64,000 nucleotides of DNA from Rebecca billardiae RCC1528 (Eukaryota > Haptophyta), in assembly GCA_965240325.2 (NCBI GenBank), contig OZ251225.1, forward strand, positions 1,240,001-1,304,000. The letters run 5' to 3'. Within the stretch, counting starts at the first letter, position 1. Each line of letters starts with the position of its first letter. The position numbers were made by a program, and so were the translations under genes. Of this stretch, positions 1-9,960 are shown in pieces. The notes below the pieces were generated by a model. That model did not search any database, had not been told where the DNA came from, and saw nothing but the letters and a program-made list of their open reading frames with translations.

Positions 1-151
1 CACGGCCGAACTCGGACTCGTGATCACCTCCCTCCCACTGGGAGGTGATCACGAGTGGAGGGAGGTGATCACGAGACTCGTGATCACCTCCCTCCACTCG
101 TGATCACCTCCCAGTGGGAGGGAGGTGATCACGAGTCCGAGTTCGGCCGTG
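1..151. repeat. Nested perfect palindrome (75-base arms)
   Basis: Bases 1-75 are the exact reverse complement of bases 77-151, with one unpaired base at 76. Inside each arm the motif CTCGTGATCACCTCC and its complement recur, so each arm can also fold into smaller hairpins with a CCCA(C/G)TGGG-type apex. The palindrome starts exactly at the window edge, so it may extend to the left. It lies 134 bases upstream of the first start codon. It could be a small foldback element or a contig-end artefact. Confidence 0.95.
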
Positions 152-285
152 CTCCCTCAGACCGTTGGCACCCTGACGGTGAGGCTGCAATCTCCTTCGC
201 CATCTGCCCAGCTGCAGAGCTCCAAGCCGCCAACGATTCTGTAGCGCGGGCCGTGTAGCTTGTCACCGACTTCCCGCGGAGGGCC

Positions 286-1266
286 ATGGCCTTGACAGTG
301 ACGCGCGCGCCTGCCGGCGACCCGAACCGGATCATTGGGCTTGAGGTGCACGTCGATGACGCACCGCTCGTCCAGTACCCGCATTCTGACGGCCGCGTGT
401 ACATCGAGAGCAACCTGACCGCGAAATCCTCGTACTGCCGGACGGTCGAGGAGGAGAACCCGTGGGGCGAGATTGAGGAGCGCGACGTGCCCGTGACACC
501 GTTCAAGGTGAAGGTGCGCAACCAAACGAGCGACAAGATGTGGCTCGAGGTCTTGGTGGACGGCTCGCGCGTGCACTACCATTGCCTGAACGCGCAGGCC
601 GAGGCCACCGTCGAGGAGATGGTGATCAAAGGCAAGAAGCACGAGCTGCTCTTCACCATGCCGCGTTTTCGCACGGCCGACGAGCGCGCGGACGATCCGG
701 CCGTGCAAACTTCGACGACGGGGACGATCACCGTCCGTCTCTACCACGCGACCATGACGGGCCAGCAGTACACGACGTACTCGAGCACGTGGGACGCCAG
801 CAACTTCAAGCGTACGTGCGGCGGCTCGAGCGCTCGTGCGACCAATGCATCCACGTGCATGCTTGCGCCCTGCGCCCCGCTGACGAAACACGCGCCCACG
901 TGCCGATGCGTGCGCGCATGCCTTTGCGCCACAGAGGCGAACAAGGACGCCGCGTTCGCAGCCGGCCAACGGACGAACACGAACGGTCTCGTGAGTACAA
1001 CGGCGCCCGGCCGCATCAAGGGGCATGCGCCCGCGCCCGAGACAAAGATGTGCACAATGTACACGGTGGACAAGGTCGCTGCCGCAGAGCGCACGCTGAC
1101 GTATCGCCAGCGCGACTCGCTCGAAGCTCTCGGGCTGGTGCCAGCTGCAAACGACGCGAAGCGGTCGGGCCCTGTGAGCGAGCAGCCCAAGGCGCAGAAG
1201 CGTGCGCGTGCCGACCGCAAGCCCATGAAGCCGGTCGTCACGGGGACGATCGACCTCTGCGACTGA
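286..1266 (+). CDS. Unrecognised protein with DUF7918-like beta domain, probable in-frame intron
   Basis: The frame starts at ATG 286 and would give 326 residues if uninterrupted. The first ~150 residues read as a compact beta-rich domain (IIGLEVHVDDAPLVQY, then KMWLEVLVDG) that resembles the DUF7918 family; this is a weak, memory-based match. The C-terminus is basic (KRARADRK, a likely nuclear localisation signal) and ends in TIDLCD, which looks like a SUMO-interaction motif. A Cys-rich, non-conserved-looking stretch is best explained as an intron: donor GTACGTGCGG at 812, a CTGAC branch-like motif, and a pyrimidine-rich acceptor ending at 934. The 123 bases are divisible by three and contain no stop, and the flanking phases agree. 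Splicing would give a protein of about 285 residues. A GTGAGT at 991 has no acceptor in phase. Function is unknown; a nuclear role is inferred only. Confidence 0.6.
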   Translation: MALTVTRAPAGDPNRIIGLEVHVDDAPLVQYPHSDGRVYIESNLTAKSSYCRTVEEENPWGEIEERDVPVTPFKVKVRNQTSDKMWLEVLVDGSRVHYHCLNAQAEATVEEMVIKGKKHELLFTMPRFRTADERADDPAVQTSTTGTITVRLYHATMTGQQYTTYSSTWDASNFKRTCGGSSARATNASTCMLAPCAPLTKHAPTCRCVRACLCATEANKDAAFAAGQRTNTNGLVSTTAPGRIKGHAPAPETKMCTMYTVDKVAAAERTLTYRQRDSLEALGLVPAANDAKRSGPVSEQPKAQKRARADRKPMKPVVTGTIDLCD

Positions 1267-1450
1267 GACGTGCACGTCGCAGGCGGTCATCACGCGCTGC
1301 GAGCGCAGTCCGTGAAAGCTCAACGTGCCGCTCCGGACGGCGGCGTCGGCGCGTGACGGGGCCCGACCAACGGTCACCACGCCCGCGCACGACCGCGCGC
1401 CCTCGGCCACTGGCTATGTAAAACATTGTCAGCAAGTCATCGCGTCGGAA

Positions 1451-1470
1451 ATACTTTTTAAAAAGAAAAT
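1451..1470 (+). promoter_or_regulatory. TATA-like box upstream of the 1508 gene
   Basis: An A/T-rich run (ACTTTTTAAAAAG) stands out in otherwise GC-rich sequence 38-57 bases before ATG 1508. Its position suits a core promoter element with a short 5' leader. There is no direct evidence of transcription start. Confidence 0.3.
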
Positions 1471-1507
1471 CGAATTAAACTGCCATGCCGGTCGCACACG
1501 GGTGCGA

Positions 1508-2638
1508 ATGCGGCAGTGGGCGCAGCGCGCCGCGCTCGTCGCCGCCCTGGCGGTGGTGTGTGCTGACGAGGACGGCTGGGCACGCGTGGCTCAGCACGGT
1601 ATCCCTGTCTGGCCGCGGCCCACGGCCGCACAGCGCGCGGCTGAACGCACGCTCCGAGAGCGGATCGCGAGCGGCGAGATTGGGGTGAAGCTGGACTCGC
1701 GCGCACGGCCGCGAGACTATGCAGTGGACGAGGCGCATCTGAGTGTGTGTACCTCGTGCTTCGAGGACGAGTATCGAGCTCGCCTGCACAGCCGCCCTCT
1801 CGCGCCGCGCGTCGACGCGGCCCAGCCGCTCGTTGATGATTTTGCCATCGAGCGCTTTGCGCGTGCCGCTCGCTCGTACGAAGCGCCGCGCCGCGAGAGG
1901 CTGCCCAACCTGACGTGCCCGGGTGCGTGTGAGCTCACGGACGAGCTCTCGCAGATCAACGCGCGGCGCAACCATTTCGGCTTCTACGGCACCGTGCTGC
2001 GCGACGTCCGGCCTGGCGGCGGCGGGGAGCGGTTCCGCATGTGGCTGGGCGAGTGGGAGCCGTATTACTCGCACAGCGCGGACGGTGTGCGCTGGGCGAC
2101 GCCCCTGCGCCCGCTGCGCCGACCGGGCGCGGACGGCGGTCTGGCGGCCATGTCCGTGTGCGTCACGCGCGACCCAGCACGCGGCCGGCTGCTGATGGCC
2201 TACAACTGCGGCAACAAGAAGCTCGAGTCTGTGTGCATCGCAGCGGCGGCGGACGCGGACGGTCGCGCGGGCCTCGATTGGAGCCCGCTGGGCGCGGGCG
2301 CGACGCCGCGGATGGGCGTGCCCGATGGCGCGCGGTGCGCGCAGCTCGACGCCTGCTGCGGCGCGCCGTGCATCGCCCACGCCGACTCGTACTCGTGCGT
2401 GCGCGCCCGCGCCGACGGCTCGCACGTGCTCGTGAAGCGCTGGGGCTTTGGCACCAACGCCAGCCCCAAGGACTGGCGCGCCACGCGCGGCGTGCTCGTC
2501 GCGAGGAACGCGCGGCTCGACGTGAACGTGAGCGGCTTCGAGACCGTGCGCGCGTGGTACTTCGACCGCGAGGGCAAGCACGAGCGCTATCGCCGCCAGC
2601 TGTACTCGCTCACGCTGTCCGCCCCCGGAGAGGTCCGT

Positions 2639-2669
<31 letters not shown>

Positions 2670-3418
2670 ATGAGCTGACGCTCGGGCTGGCGACGGTGTT
2701 CGAGTGGCCGCGGCTCGGCTCGATCCGCCATCCGGACGTGCCGACGCGCCCGCCGTACGCGCACGACGTGATGAACGTGTACCTGCTGAGCTCGCGCGAC
2801 GGCGGCGTGCTGCACGATCTGAGCAGCGTGTACGCGGGCGCGCCTCTGCTGGCGCACGGCGGGTGCGGGACGGCGGGCGGCGTGGCGCCGCGGCGGCCTG
2901 AGGAGTGCGACTTTGACCACGGGTACGTCCAGCCGGCGTCCGAGCTGATCACCACGCCGGAGTGGCACCTGCTCTACTACGAGGGGCGGCATGTGCGCCA
3001 CGAGCAGCGGTGGCTGACGCCGGCGACGATCGCGCTCGCGCGCTGGGCGCGCGACCGACTCGCTGGCATCCGCGCAGACCCGGTCGCTGCGAGTCCGGCG
3101 ACGTGCGGAGGCGCGCAGTGCGCGGTGGTGGAGACACGAGCGTTCGCCGTCGGCCTGGGTGTCCGCACGCTCGCGCTCAACATGCGCGCGCACAGCCCCT
3201 CGGCCATCCGGGTCGAGCTGCTCGACAGCTCAGGCGGCGCGGTACTCGGCACGTCATCGCCACTCGGCGGCGACAGCGCGCGCGTGCGCGTTAGCTTGCG
3301 CGACGCTGGCGGTGTCGACGTGGCTCTGAGCCATCTGCGCGGGCAGCACGTGCGCTTGCGCTTCCACCTGAGTGGCGAGGCTGCGCTCTTCGCGTTTGTG
3401 CTCCTTTCGGCTCGATGA
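1508..3418 (+). CDS. Secreted five-bladed beta-propeller glycosidase-like protein
   Basis: ATG 1508 is chosen because it begins a clear signal peptide (MRQWAQRAALVAALAVVCA); the open frame continues upstream but contains no ATG that fits. The mature protein is about 615 residues. The centre carries repeated blade-like strands with Asp/Trp-rich motifs (FRMWLGEWEPYYSHSADG, then WYFDREGKHERYRRQLY), and a late strand reads EWHLLYYEGR. This order, followed by a C-terminal beta-sandwich (VRVSLRDAGGVD to LFAFVLLSAR), resembles GH32/GH43-type propeller hydrolases common in marine bacteria and algae. I cannot assign catalytic acids with certainty. A GDGDGDGDGDDE run near 2640-2670 is a low-complexity loop. 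Several Cys pairs fit an extracellular protein. It could instead be a non-catalytic carbohydrate-binding propeller. Confidence 0.6.
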
Positions 3419-3728
3419 CCCTTTCAGATCCAATGAAAACAGCTCGTACTATATATATATATATATATGATAGCTGAGTGCCTGTGAGTGTGACTAGTTG
3501 CATGATACTACTACGCCTACACTGTCAAGGGGCTCAAGGAGTCAAGGGCCCCCGCCCGCGCGGCCGGGTAAGCGACCGGGTGCGACACCAAAGCGATCAC
3601 CGCCGCCAAAAACTGGTCGTATTTGTTCAGCAGTTTGGTCTCATGATTGATGATTCGATGGTCGGGAGGGCGGCCTCTCGGCGAGTAAACACGGCTCCTT
3701 GCGCAGCGAGTCATTCGTCAACGCCATC
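3419..3728. other. Intergenic spacer with TA microsatellite
   Basis: A short TA run lies at 3450-3468 just downstream of the preceding stop. The rest contains no convincing gene or RNA. The region immediately before 3729 must hold the promoter of the LRR membrane protein, but no TATA motif is obvious. Confidence 0.6.
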
Positions 3729-6700
3729 ATGGGAGCCTCGTGCTCCCGCCTCACGCCTGCCGCGGCGGGCGAGGGCTCGCACGAGACGACGGCCGTGCTG
3801 GAGGAAGGCCCGCGCAGCGAGACGGCGCCGGCCGAGAACTCTCGCCCGTCGCCGCTCTCCGACCGACCGTTGCGAGGCCTTTTGAGCGGCGCGATGCCCA
3901 AGGTGGTGCTTGCTATTGTCGTGATTGCCAACATCTTCGGGCTGTGGCACGTGGTCGTGAGCGGGCGGCACGCGGCGGCGGGCAAGGCGTACTGTGCGAG
4001 TGCGACGCGCCTGCCGGCCGACGGCCAGCCGCAGCTCTTTGACGGCAAGCGCGAGTGGTGCGAGGACACGCCGCACAAGCTCGCCGACTCCTTCTTCGAC
4101 CTGCAGTGCTTGAGCGGCCTGGGCGTGGAGTGCGCGCTGGGCGAGGTGAACGACTTCATGGAGGTGTTCGCGAACGACGCGCGCCCGATCGCGCAGCTGC
4201 TGGTCGCGCCGGAGCTCATCGTCTTCCTCGCCGTCGCGCAGTTTGGCAAGGTGCCGGTGCCGAGCAGCTGGGTGGGAACGCTCGGCTTCACGCTCTGGAC
4301 GACGCTGACGTGCGGGCAGTGGGCTCTGGGCTTGCACACGCTGATGACGACGGTGGGCACGTTCCTCGTGACGCACCACCGCTTCCTCTGCTGCGCGCGG
4401 CCGTGGGCCCCGGACTGGTGGCCCGACGGCCCGCGGCTGATCGACGTGGTCGCGCTCGCGACCGCGGGCGTGCAGCCGTCGATGCTCACCGGCCTCGCGC
4501 TGGCGCTGATGCACCCGCTCGCGCTGATGGCGGGGCTGCAGGCCGCGCGGCACGCGGCGTCGATCGACGAGCACACCAGCCCGATCGTCGAGAAGGCCGT
4601 CGACGTCCTCGACCGCGTGCTCGTGCGCGGCGCCGCGCGCGTGCTGATGTGGCTCTCCCTCGGGCTTGTGCTCTGCTCGGTCGGCTGGACGGTGCTCACG
4701 CTCGGCGCGATCGCCGCGCTCGCGCTCGCGCCGGGCACGGTGATCGCGTTCGCCGTGACGTTCTTCGCGATCCTCCCGCTCGTGCAGTACGGCCACCGCC
4801 ACCTCGTCCGCTTCGCCGGCGACGACTTTGTCGACACCGCGCACAACATTGACGGCACGGTCGCGCGGCGCGAGATGCGCGTGCGCACGCCGGCGCAGAA
4901 CGTCGCGGCGGCCGCGCGCGACGCGCTGCACTGGATCGACCCGAGCAAGACGGACGCGGTGTGGCGGCGCGTGTGGCAGCAGGGCCAGCTGCCGCGCTCC
5001 ACCGTCACCCTCTTCTTCGGCTTCGTCATCGTCGCGCAGCTGCTCTCCGCGCCGCTTGTGTTTGGCGTGTGGAGCGCGGCGGCGGCGCTCGGCTCGAGCA
5101 GCCCGGGCGCGGCGCTCGGCTCAGTGCTGCCGATGCAGTACGCGTTCCTCGCGAGCGAGGTGCAGGGGTTCCGGCTGACGATCCCGTGGCAGCTGCTCCC
5201 CGTGGACAAGCTCGCCGAGGTCCTCGCCAACCCGCGCCTGCTGTTCCCATCCTTCCACTTCGACGAGGTCTACTCCGCCGTGCTCGCCTCGCGCGCGTCG
5301 CTCACGCTCGGGCTGATCCTGGCGACGCTCAAGTTCGGCACGATCCACACGCTGCGGCTGTCGCTGATGTTCGCGCGCTTCGCGATGGCCGCGATGATGG
5401 GCACCGCCTTCTACGTGCAGCAGCGGCTGTGCATGCAGCAGTGGCTCGGGCTCGCCAGCGTCTCGGAGCTCACGTGGCGCGCGGAGGGCAGCGCGCACGT
5501 GCAGCCGCGCCAGGTGCTCGGCCAGGGGGACATCTCGTTCCGGGCACTCAAGGGGTTTGGCGACGAGGACGTGCGCGTGCTCTCAGAGTACCTGGCCGTG
5601 GACAAGGGGGTGGCGATCACGGTGCTCGCCATCTCGGACTGCCGGCTGACCGACGCCGGCACCGCGCTGCTCGTCGAGGCCCTCGCCGAGCGCGAGCTGG
5701 ACGACCTGGAGCTCTACTCAAACGAGATCGGGGACGGCGGCGCCGCCAGCCTCAGCCAGCTGCTGCGCACGCACCTCGCGCCGCCGAGCGCGCCGCGGGT
5801 GCGGACGCCGAGCGGCTTGGAGCGCCTCACGCCGCCCTCGGCGCAGCCGCCACCGCCGACGCTGCTCCGGAGCCTGGACCTCAGCCACAACCGCATCGGC
5901 GCGGCCGGCGCCGCCAGCCTCGCCGCCGCGCTGTCCGTGCCGGGGAGCACGCTCACGATGCTCGACCTGTACGGCAACTCGGTGCGCGACGCGGGCGCGC
6001 GCTCGCTCGCCGCGATGCTGGAGACGAACGTGACCCTCGAGGTGCTCGACCTCGGGCGGAACAACATCGAGCACAACGGCGCCATCTCCTTCAGCGAGGT
6101 GCTGCGCGTGAACAGCACGCTCAAGCGGCTCGACCTGAGCCACAGCCTGATGCGCGATAGGGGCGCGATCGCGCTCGCGCGCGCGCTGCGCACGGCCAAC
6201 TCGACGCTGACCGAGCTCGACCTGAGCCACAGCGAGGTCGGGGACGAGGGCGCGATCGAGATGGCGCGGATGCTCGGCGCCAACACCATGCTCACCGACA
6301 TCGACCTGGGCAACAACCGGATCGGCGACCGCGGCGCGGCCGAGCTGAGCGCGCAGCTGCGCGGCGCGCAGCCACGCCGCGCGATCGCCGAGCTCGACCT
6401 GGGCTCCAACAACATTGGCGGCACGCGCGGGCTCGCCGACCTGATCCGCTCCGACGCCGTGAAGAAGCTGGACCTCGAGTTCAACGACCTCGGCGCGAGC
6501 GGGGCCTCCGACTTCGCGCGCGCGCTGCGCTCCAACCGGCTGCTCGTCAGCCTCGACCTGCGCAGCAACAAGGTGGGCGATGAGGGCGCGTCCGAGCTCG
6601 CCGACGCGCTCGCCTCGCACGGCGCGCTGCACACGCTCGACCTCGCCAAGAACGGCATCGGCGTGTCGGGCGCGGAGCGTCTCGCGCACATGCTGCGCAG

Positions 6701-7295
6701 CGCGCGCACGCTGACGCACCTCAACCTGGACGACAACAGCGTGGGCGACGACGGCGCGACGGCGCTCGCCAAGGCGCTCGGCTCCAACGCGACGCTCGAG
6801 CTGCTCGACTTGAGCGACAACGGCCTCGGCGCAGCCGGCGTGAGCGAGCTGGCGGCCATGCTGCGCACCAACGCGAAGCTGAAGACGCTCCGCCTCCGCG
6901 CCAACCAGAGCGGCAGGGAGGGCGTGCACGCGCTCGCCGAGGCCCTGTGTGACAACTCGACGCTGCTCACGCTCGACCTCAGCGAGAACCCCCTCGGCGG
7001 CAGCGACGGCTCGATTGCGGAGATCAAGGTGGAGGCGACGTGCGTGCACGACCTCGCGCGCATGCTCAAGCGGAACGGCGCGCTCACGCAGCTCGACCTC
7101 AGCGACACGCGGCTGCACGAGCTGTCGCAGGCGCAGGTGAGAGCCGCGTGGCGGCATGAGATGACCGGGCTCAAGCTCGGGGATGGCAGGTGGGAAGAGG
7201 CGAAGGAGAGGCTGAGCATAGCGGGGAAGCGGCGCATCACGCTCACGGCGTCGCGCCTCGAGGCCAAAGTGGTCGCGTCGATGCATCGCCGCTGA
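3729..7295 (+). CDS. Multi-pass membrane protein with long RI-type leucine-rich-repeat tail
   Basis: The frame opens further upstream, but ATG 3729 gives MGASCSRLT, a good N-myristoylation (Gly2, Ser6) and palmitoylation (Cys5) signal; the product is 1188 residues. Residues ~55-570 contain several hydrophobic segments, for example PKVVLAIVVIANIFGLWHVV, WVGTLGFTLWTTLTCGQWAL and TVTLFFGFVIVAQLLSAPLV. Residues ~615-1135 are about 18 leucine-rich repeats of the ribonuclease-inhibitor type (LxxLDLSxNxIGDxGAxxLAxAL), the class found in NLRC3-like proteins and RanGAP. No NACHT ATPase motif is present. The layout implies a membrane-anchored LRR scaffold or sensor with the repeats on the cytosolic side if the N-terminus is acylated. 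The gene appears intronless. Partner and process are unknown. Confidence 0.8.
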   Translation: MGASCSRLTPAAAGEGSHETTAVLEEGPRSETAPAENSRPSPLSDRPLRGLLSGAMPKVVLAIVVIANIFGLWHVVVSGRHAAAGKAYCASATRLPADGQPQLFDGKREWCEDTPHKLADSFFDLQCLSGLGVECALGEVNDFMEVFANDARPIAQLLVAPELIVFLAVAQFGKVPVPSSWVGTLGFTLWTTLTCGQWALGLHTLMTTVGTFLVTHHRFLCCARPWAPDWWPDGPRLIDVVALATAGVQPSMLTGLALALMHPLALMAGLQAARHAASIDEHTSPIVEKAVDVLDRVLVRGAARVLMWLSLGLVLCSVGWTVLTLGAIAALALAPGTVIAFAVTFFAILPLVQYGHRHLVRFAGDDFVDTAHNIDGTVARREMRVRTPAQNVAAAARDALHWIDPSKTDAVWRRVWQQGQLPRSTVTLFFGFVIVAQLLSAPLVFGVWSAAAALGSSSPGAALGSVLPMQYAFLASEVQGFRLTIPWQLLPVDKLAEVLANPRLLFPSFHFDEVYSAVLASRASLTLGLILATLKFGTIHTLRLSLMFARFAMAAMMGTAFYVQQRLCMQQWLGLASVSELTWRAEGSAHVQPRQVLGQGDISFRALKGFGDEDVRVLSEYLAVDKGVAITVLAISDCRLTDAGTALLVEALAERELDDLELYSNEIGDGGAASLSQLLRTHLAPPSAPRVRTPSGLERLTPPSAQPPPPTLLRSLDLSHNRIGAAGAASLAAALSVPGSTLTMLDLYGNSVRDAGARSLAAMLETNVTLEVLDLGRNNIEHNGAISFSEVLRVNSTLKRLDLSHSLMRDRGAIALARALRTANSTLTELDLSHSEVGDEGAIEMARMLGANTMLTDIDLGNNRIGDRGAAELSAQLRGAQPRRAIAELDLGSNNIGGTRGLADLIRSDAVKKLDLEFNDLGASGASDFARALRSNRLLVSLDLRSNKVGDEGASELADALASHGALHTLDLAKNGIGVSGAERLAHMLRSARTLTHLNLDDNSVGDDGATALAKALGSNATLELLDLSDNGLGAAGVSELAAMLRTNAKLKTLRLRANQSGREGVHALAEALCDNSTLLTLDLSENPLGGSDGSIAEIKVEATCVHDLARMLKRNGALTQLDLSDTRLHELSQAQVRAAWRHEMTGLKLGDGRWEEAKERLSIAGKRRITLTASRLEAKVVASMHRR

Positions 7296-7432
7296 GCCAG
7301 CTACTATCGCTAGGAGCCCAGTCCAGCGCGCCCGCTCTCGATCTGGGACTAGGTGACCGTCGGTCGGCTTGATTCTTACCCACCGGGTGTGACGATCGAT
7401 GCTGTGGGCACGCATCGCCGCGGCTGTCGTGC

Positions 7433-7455
7433 CAGTGACAGTGCCGCTGTCACTG
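7433..7455. repeat. Short perfect hairpin
   Basis: CAGTGACAG and its exact complement CTGTCACTG flank a five-base loop. It lies 140 bases after the LRR gene stop, so it could act in 3' end formation, but this is a guess. Confidence 0.4.
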
Positions 7456-7511
7456 ATGAACACTGTGTCTGTGGCAGGCAAACAGTCAAGACTGATGAAC
7501 CGACTACAGTA

Positions 7512-7580
7512 CAGTTTACTATGATTTAACGTGCACAGTTTACTAAGAATAAGAGACGCACACAGCTCAGGCAGGCGAGA
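7512..7580 (+). repeat. Dispersed repeat fragment (CAGTTTACTATG / AAGAATAAGAG family)
   Basis: This segment joins two recurring motifs: CAGTTTACTATGATTTAACG and AAGAATAAGAGACGCACACA, followed by GCTCAGGCAGGCGAGA. The second part matches 57692-57736 almost exactly, and related copies sit at 10061-10086 and, inverted, at 18660-18705. Its end is 180 bases before ATG 7761, so it may contribute to that gene's leader or promoter. Confidence 0.75.
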
Positions 7581-7760
7581 GTACCGTGAACTGACGCGCG
7601 CGATTTGAGCGCCTTGTCCGGACTTTTCGCGGAAAATGCTCGGAAGGTCGGAAAAGCACGCGTTGCACTTTCGCGCGCCAAAACCACAGCCGTGACGCGA
7701 CTCACGAGTCGAACACCGCCGCCGCATCCCTCGACTTCGTCCGCAACCGAACCCGCGCCG

Positions 7761-8876
7761 ATGGGGAACAGCAACACGAAGCAGCAGCAGACGACCAGCA
7801 ACAAGGTGGCCCTCGTCGTGGGCAAGGGTGTCATTGGCCGCTCGATCATCGAGCACCTCGACGCCAAGCCCGACGAGTGGCGTGAGGTGATCGTGCTCGC
7901 CACGTCCGAGCCCAACTTCAACACGCGCTCGCGCACGATCAGGGTGGACCTGCTCGACGAGGTCGACGTGGCCGCTAAGCTCGGAACGGGGGCAATTGCT
8001 GACGTGACGCACGTCTTCTTCTGCGGTCTCGCCCCCGGCGGCACGGACGACACCGAGACGAACGTCGCGCTGCTGCGCAACGCAGTGAACGCGGCCGACG
8101 CGCATGCGCCCAAGCTGGAGCGCATCCTGCTCAACACGGGGCTCAAGCGGTACGGCGTGCACCTGGGCAAGTTTAAGACGCCTGCGCGTGAGTCCGACCC
8201 GCGCACCAAGGAGAACACCATCTTCTACCACCAGCAGGCCGACTACCTCGCGCAGGCAGCGCAGGGCAAGCGGTGGGACTGGGTCGAGGTGATCCCGGAC
8301 GTGGTGTGCGGCTACGCCACGGGGCAGATGAACCTCGCCGTGACGATCGCGGCGTACTGCGCGATCCAGAAAGAGCTGGGCCTGCCGCTTACATTCCCGG
8401 GCAAGCCCGGCTGCTTCGACAAGCTCGCGCAGGTGTGCTACGCGCCGCACCTCGCGAAGGCATGCGAGTTTGCTGCGACGAGCGGCAGCACGGGCGGCGA
8501 GGCGTACAACGTGGTCAACGGCGACTTCTTCCGCTGGGAGACGGTGTTCCCACAGTTCGCGGAGTACTTCGGGCTTCAGTTCAACGGCATCGCCACGCGC
8601 TCGCTCGCCGAGGAGATGGCTGACAAGGGTGAGGTGTGGGACCGCATTGTCGCCAAGTACGGCCTCAAGCCAATCCCGCTCGACAAGCTCGCCTCGTGGG
8701 GGTTCGCCGACTGGGTGTTCAGCGCCGAGTACGACGTGATGTCCGACACGAGCAAGCTGCGCCAGGCGGGCTTCGCCGATGCGATGGACTCCGAGGCCAT
8801 GTTCGCCCGCATGTTCGACGACTTCAAGGCGATGCGCGTGCTACCCGACCACGATGCCCTGGCGTCGAGCGCATGA
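7761..8876 (+). CDS. PRISE-family NAD(P)H enone reductase (progesterone 5-beta-reductase/iridoid synthase-like)
   Basis: ATG 7761 is the first ATG in this frame and gives 371 residues. The N-terminal glycine motif is GKGVIG (residues 21-26), where typical short-chain dehydrogenases have GxxGxxG. Two PRISE hallmarks follow: TGLKRYGVHLGKF (the Lys of the TGxKHY motif, about residue 129) and FYHQQADYL (the Tyr of FYYxxED, about residue 156). The later PDVVCGYATGQMNLAVT block and the C-terminal SDTSKLRQAGF also match. Family members reduce the C=C bond of enones using NADPH. The natural substrate in this organism cannot be deduced. The N-terminus MGNSNTKQ fits N-myristoylation (Gly2, Thr6), which is unusual for this family. 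The gene is intronless and stands alone. Confidence 0.85.
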   Translation: MGNSNTKQQQTTSNKVALVVGKGVIGRSIIEHLDAKPDEWREVIVLATSEPNFNTRSRTIRVDLLDEVDVAAKLGTGAIADVTHVFFCGLAPGGTDDTETNVALLRNAVNAADAHAPKLERILLNTGLKRYGVHLGKFKTPARESDPRTKENTIFYHQQADYLAQAAQGKRWDWVEVIPDVVCGYATGQMNLAVTIAAYCAIQKELGLPLTFPGKPGCFDKLAQVCYAPHLAKACEFAATSGSTGGEAYNVVNGDFFRWETVFPQFAEYFGLQFNGIATRSLAEEMADKGEVWDRIVAKYGLKPIPLDKLASWGFADWVFSAEYDVMSDTSKLRQAGFADAMDSEAMFARMFDDFKAMRVLPDHDALASSA

Positions 8877-9514
8877 GTGATAGTAAGCCCGAGTCACTGT
8901 AAGGCTGCGGGCGCCGGCAACGTCACGGCAGTCTTGAGACGTGAGTCGGCACTGCCCGGCGGCGACGTGGCCAATCTGAGGAAGGGCACCTGACTGTGTG
9001 CCCCTTGCTATATGCAGTACGGCTGAAATCCGATTGGCATAATAATACAGCTACACTCCGTAAGGAACGTGAGTACGTCATCGGACCGTCTTACTGGCAA
9101 TATCATCCGTTCATACTAATCGTCATAATCATCAGCCAGAATGAGTATTGCAGGCAACAGCCATGTGCTTACTTTAATAATAAAAAGTAATTGCAAATTG
9201 CGGCTGGATATTCTCTGACCTCGATCTGTCTGTCTACCTCGTAGAATACGCGTCGCCGCGGTCAGCCGGCCAAGCGGCTAAATTGCCTAATAATAAAGCG
9301 GCGCGCAGCTTATAGCATTCAGAAGAGGGGCTTGGAGCAGAGTGAGCGCGCCGCCTAGTGCGCTAGCTCTGGGCAGATGAAACGGATGAGGTTGTAGTCG
9401 ATGACGATAGTCGCAGCCCGGCCCGCGTTCATCATCACTGTACAATATCTGATATGTATTAATGTAATGCTAATAACACCTCTGTCAGCACAGTAGTCAG
9501 CTGCAGTGAAGTTA

Positions 9515-9606
9515 GTATACATATGCATATATCTATATATGCATATACATGCAAATACATGCATATATATGCATGTATATATATATATATATATATATAT
9601 GCATAT
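9515..9606. repeat. TATGCA / TA microsatellite
   Basis: An imperfect alternating run of ATATGCATATAC units passes into a pure TA tract at about 9577-9600. Confidence 0.85.
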
Positions 9607-9960
9607 CCGGTCAGACAGGCCATAATCATTATCAGACCGCCAGTAATGTGGAAACCGAGTTGAACTGGACCGCCTGTCGCTGCCCCGACACTGTCACTGT
9701 GCATTCCTATGCGGCCCTGTGCCCGCGGTGTGCCGCCTGCGGAGCCTGACTGGTCGGCGCCCCGAAGCTGGAAGCAGAATAAGGCGGCATGTAGAACTGC
9801 TGACAGATTACTAGTCCAGAGTCCAGACGACCCCACTTACCCCAGTCCGCACATGACACATGTCTCATGATGCAAGGGAGTCACACCGGATGCAAGGATA
9901 TGTTGTCAGTGGCCCTACTGGCCCGTGGGCCCAGCTGCCGTACAGTATTGTAGTGTACGG

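Noticed and set aside
991-1087. Intron starting at GTGAGT in the first gene
   Set aside because: The acceptor at 1085-1087 would shift the frame; no phase-compatible alternative was seen.
157-1410. Long minus-strand frame opposite the first gene
   Set aside because: Arg/His/Val-rich composition typical of antisense readings in GC-rich DNA, with no domain signal.
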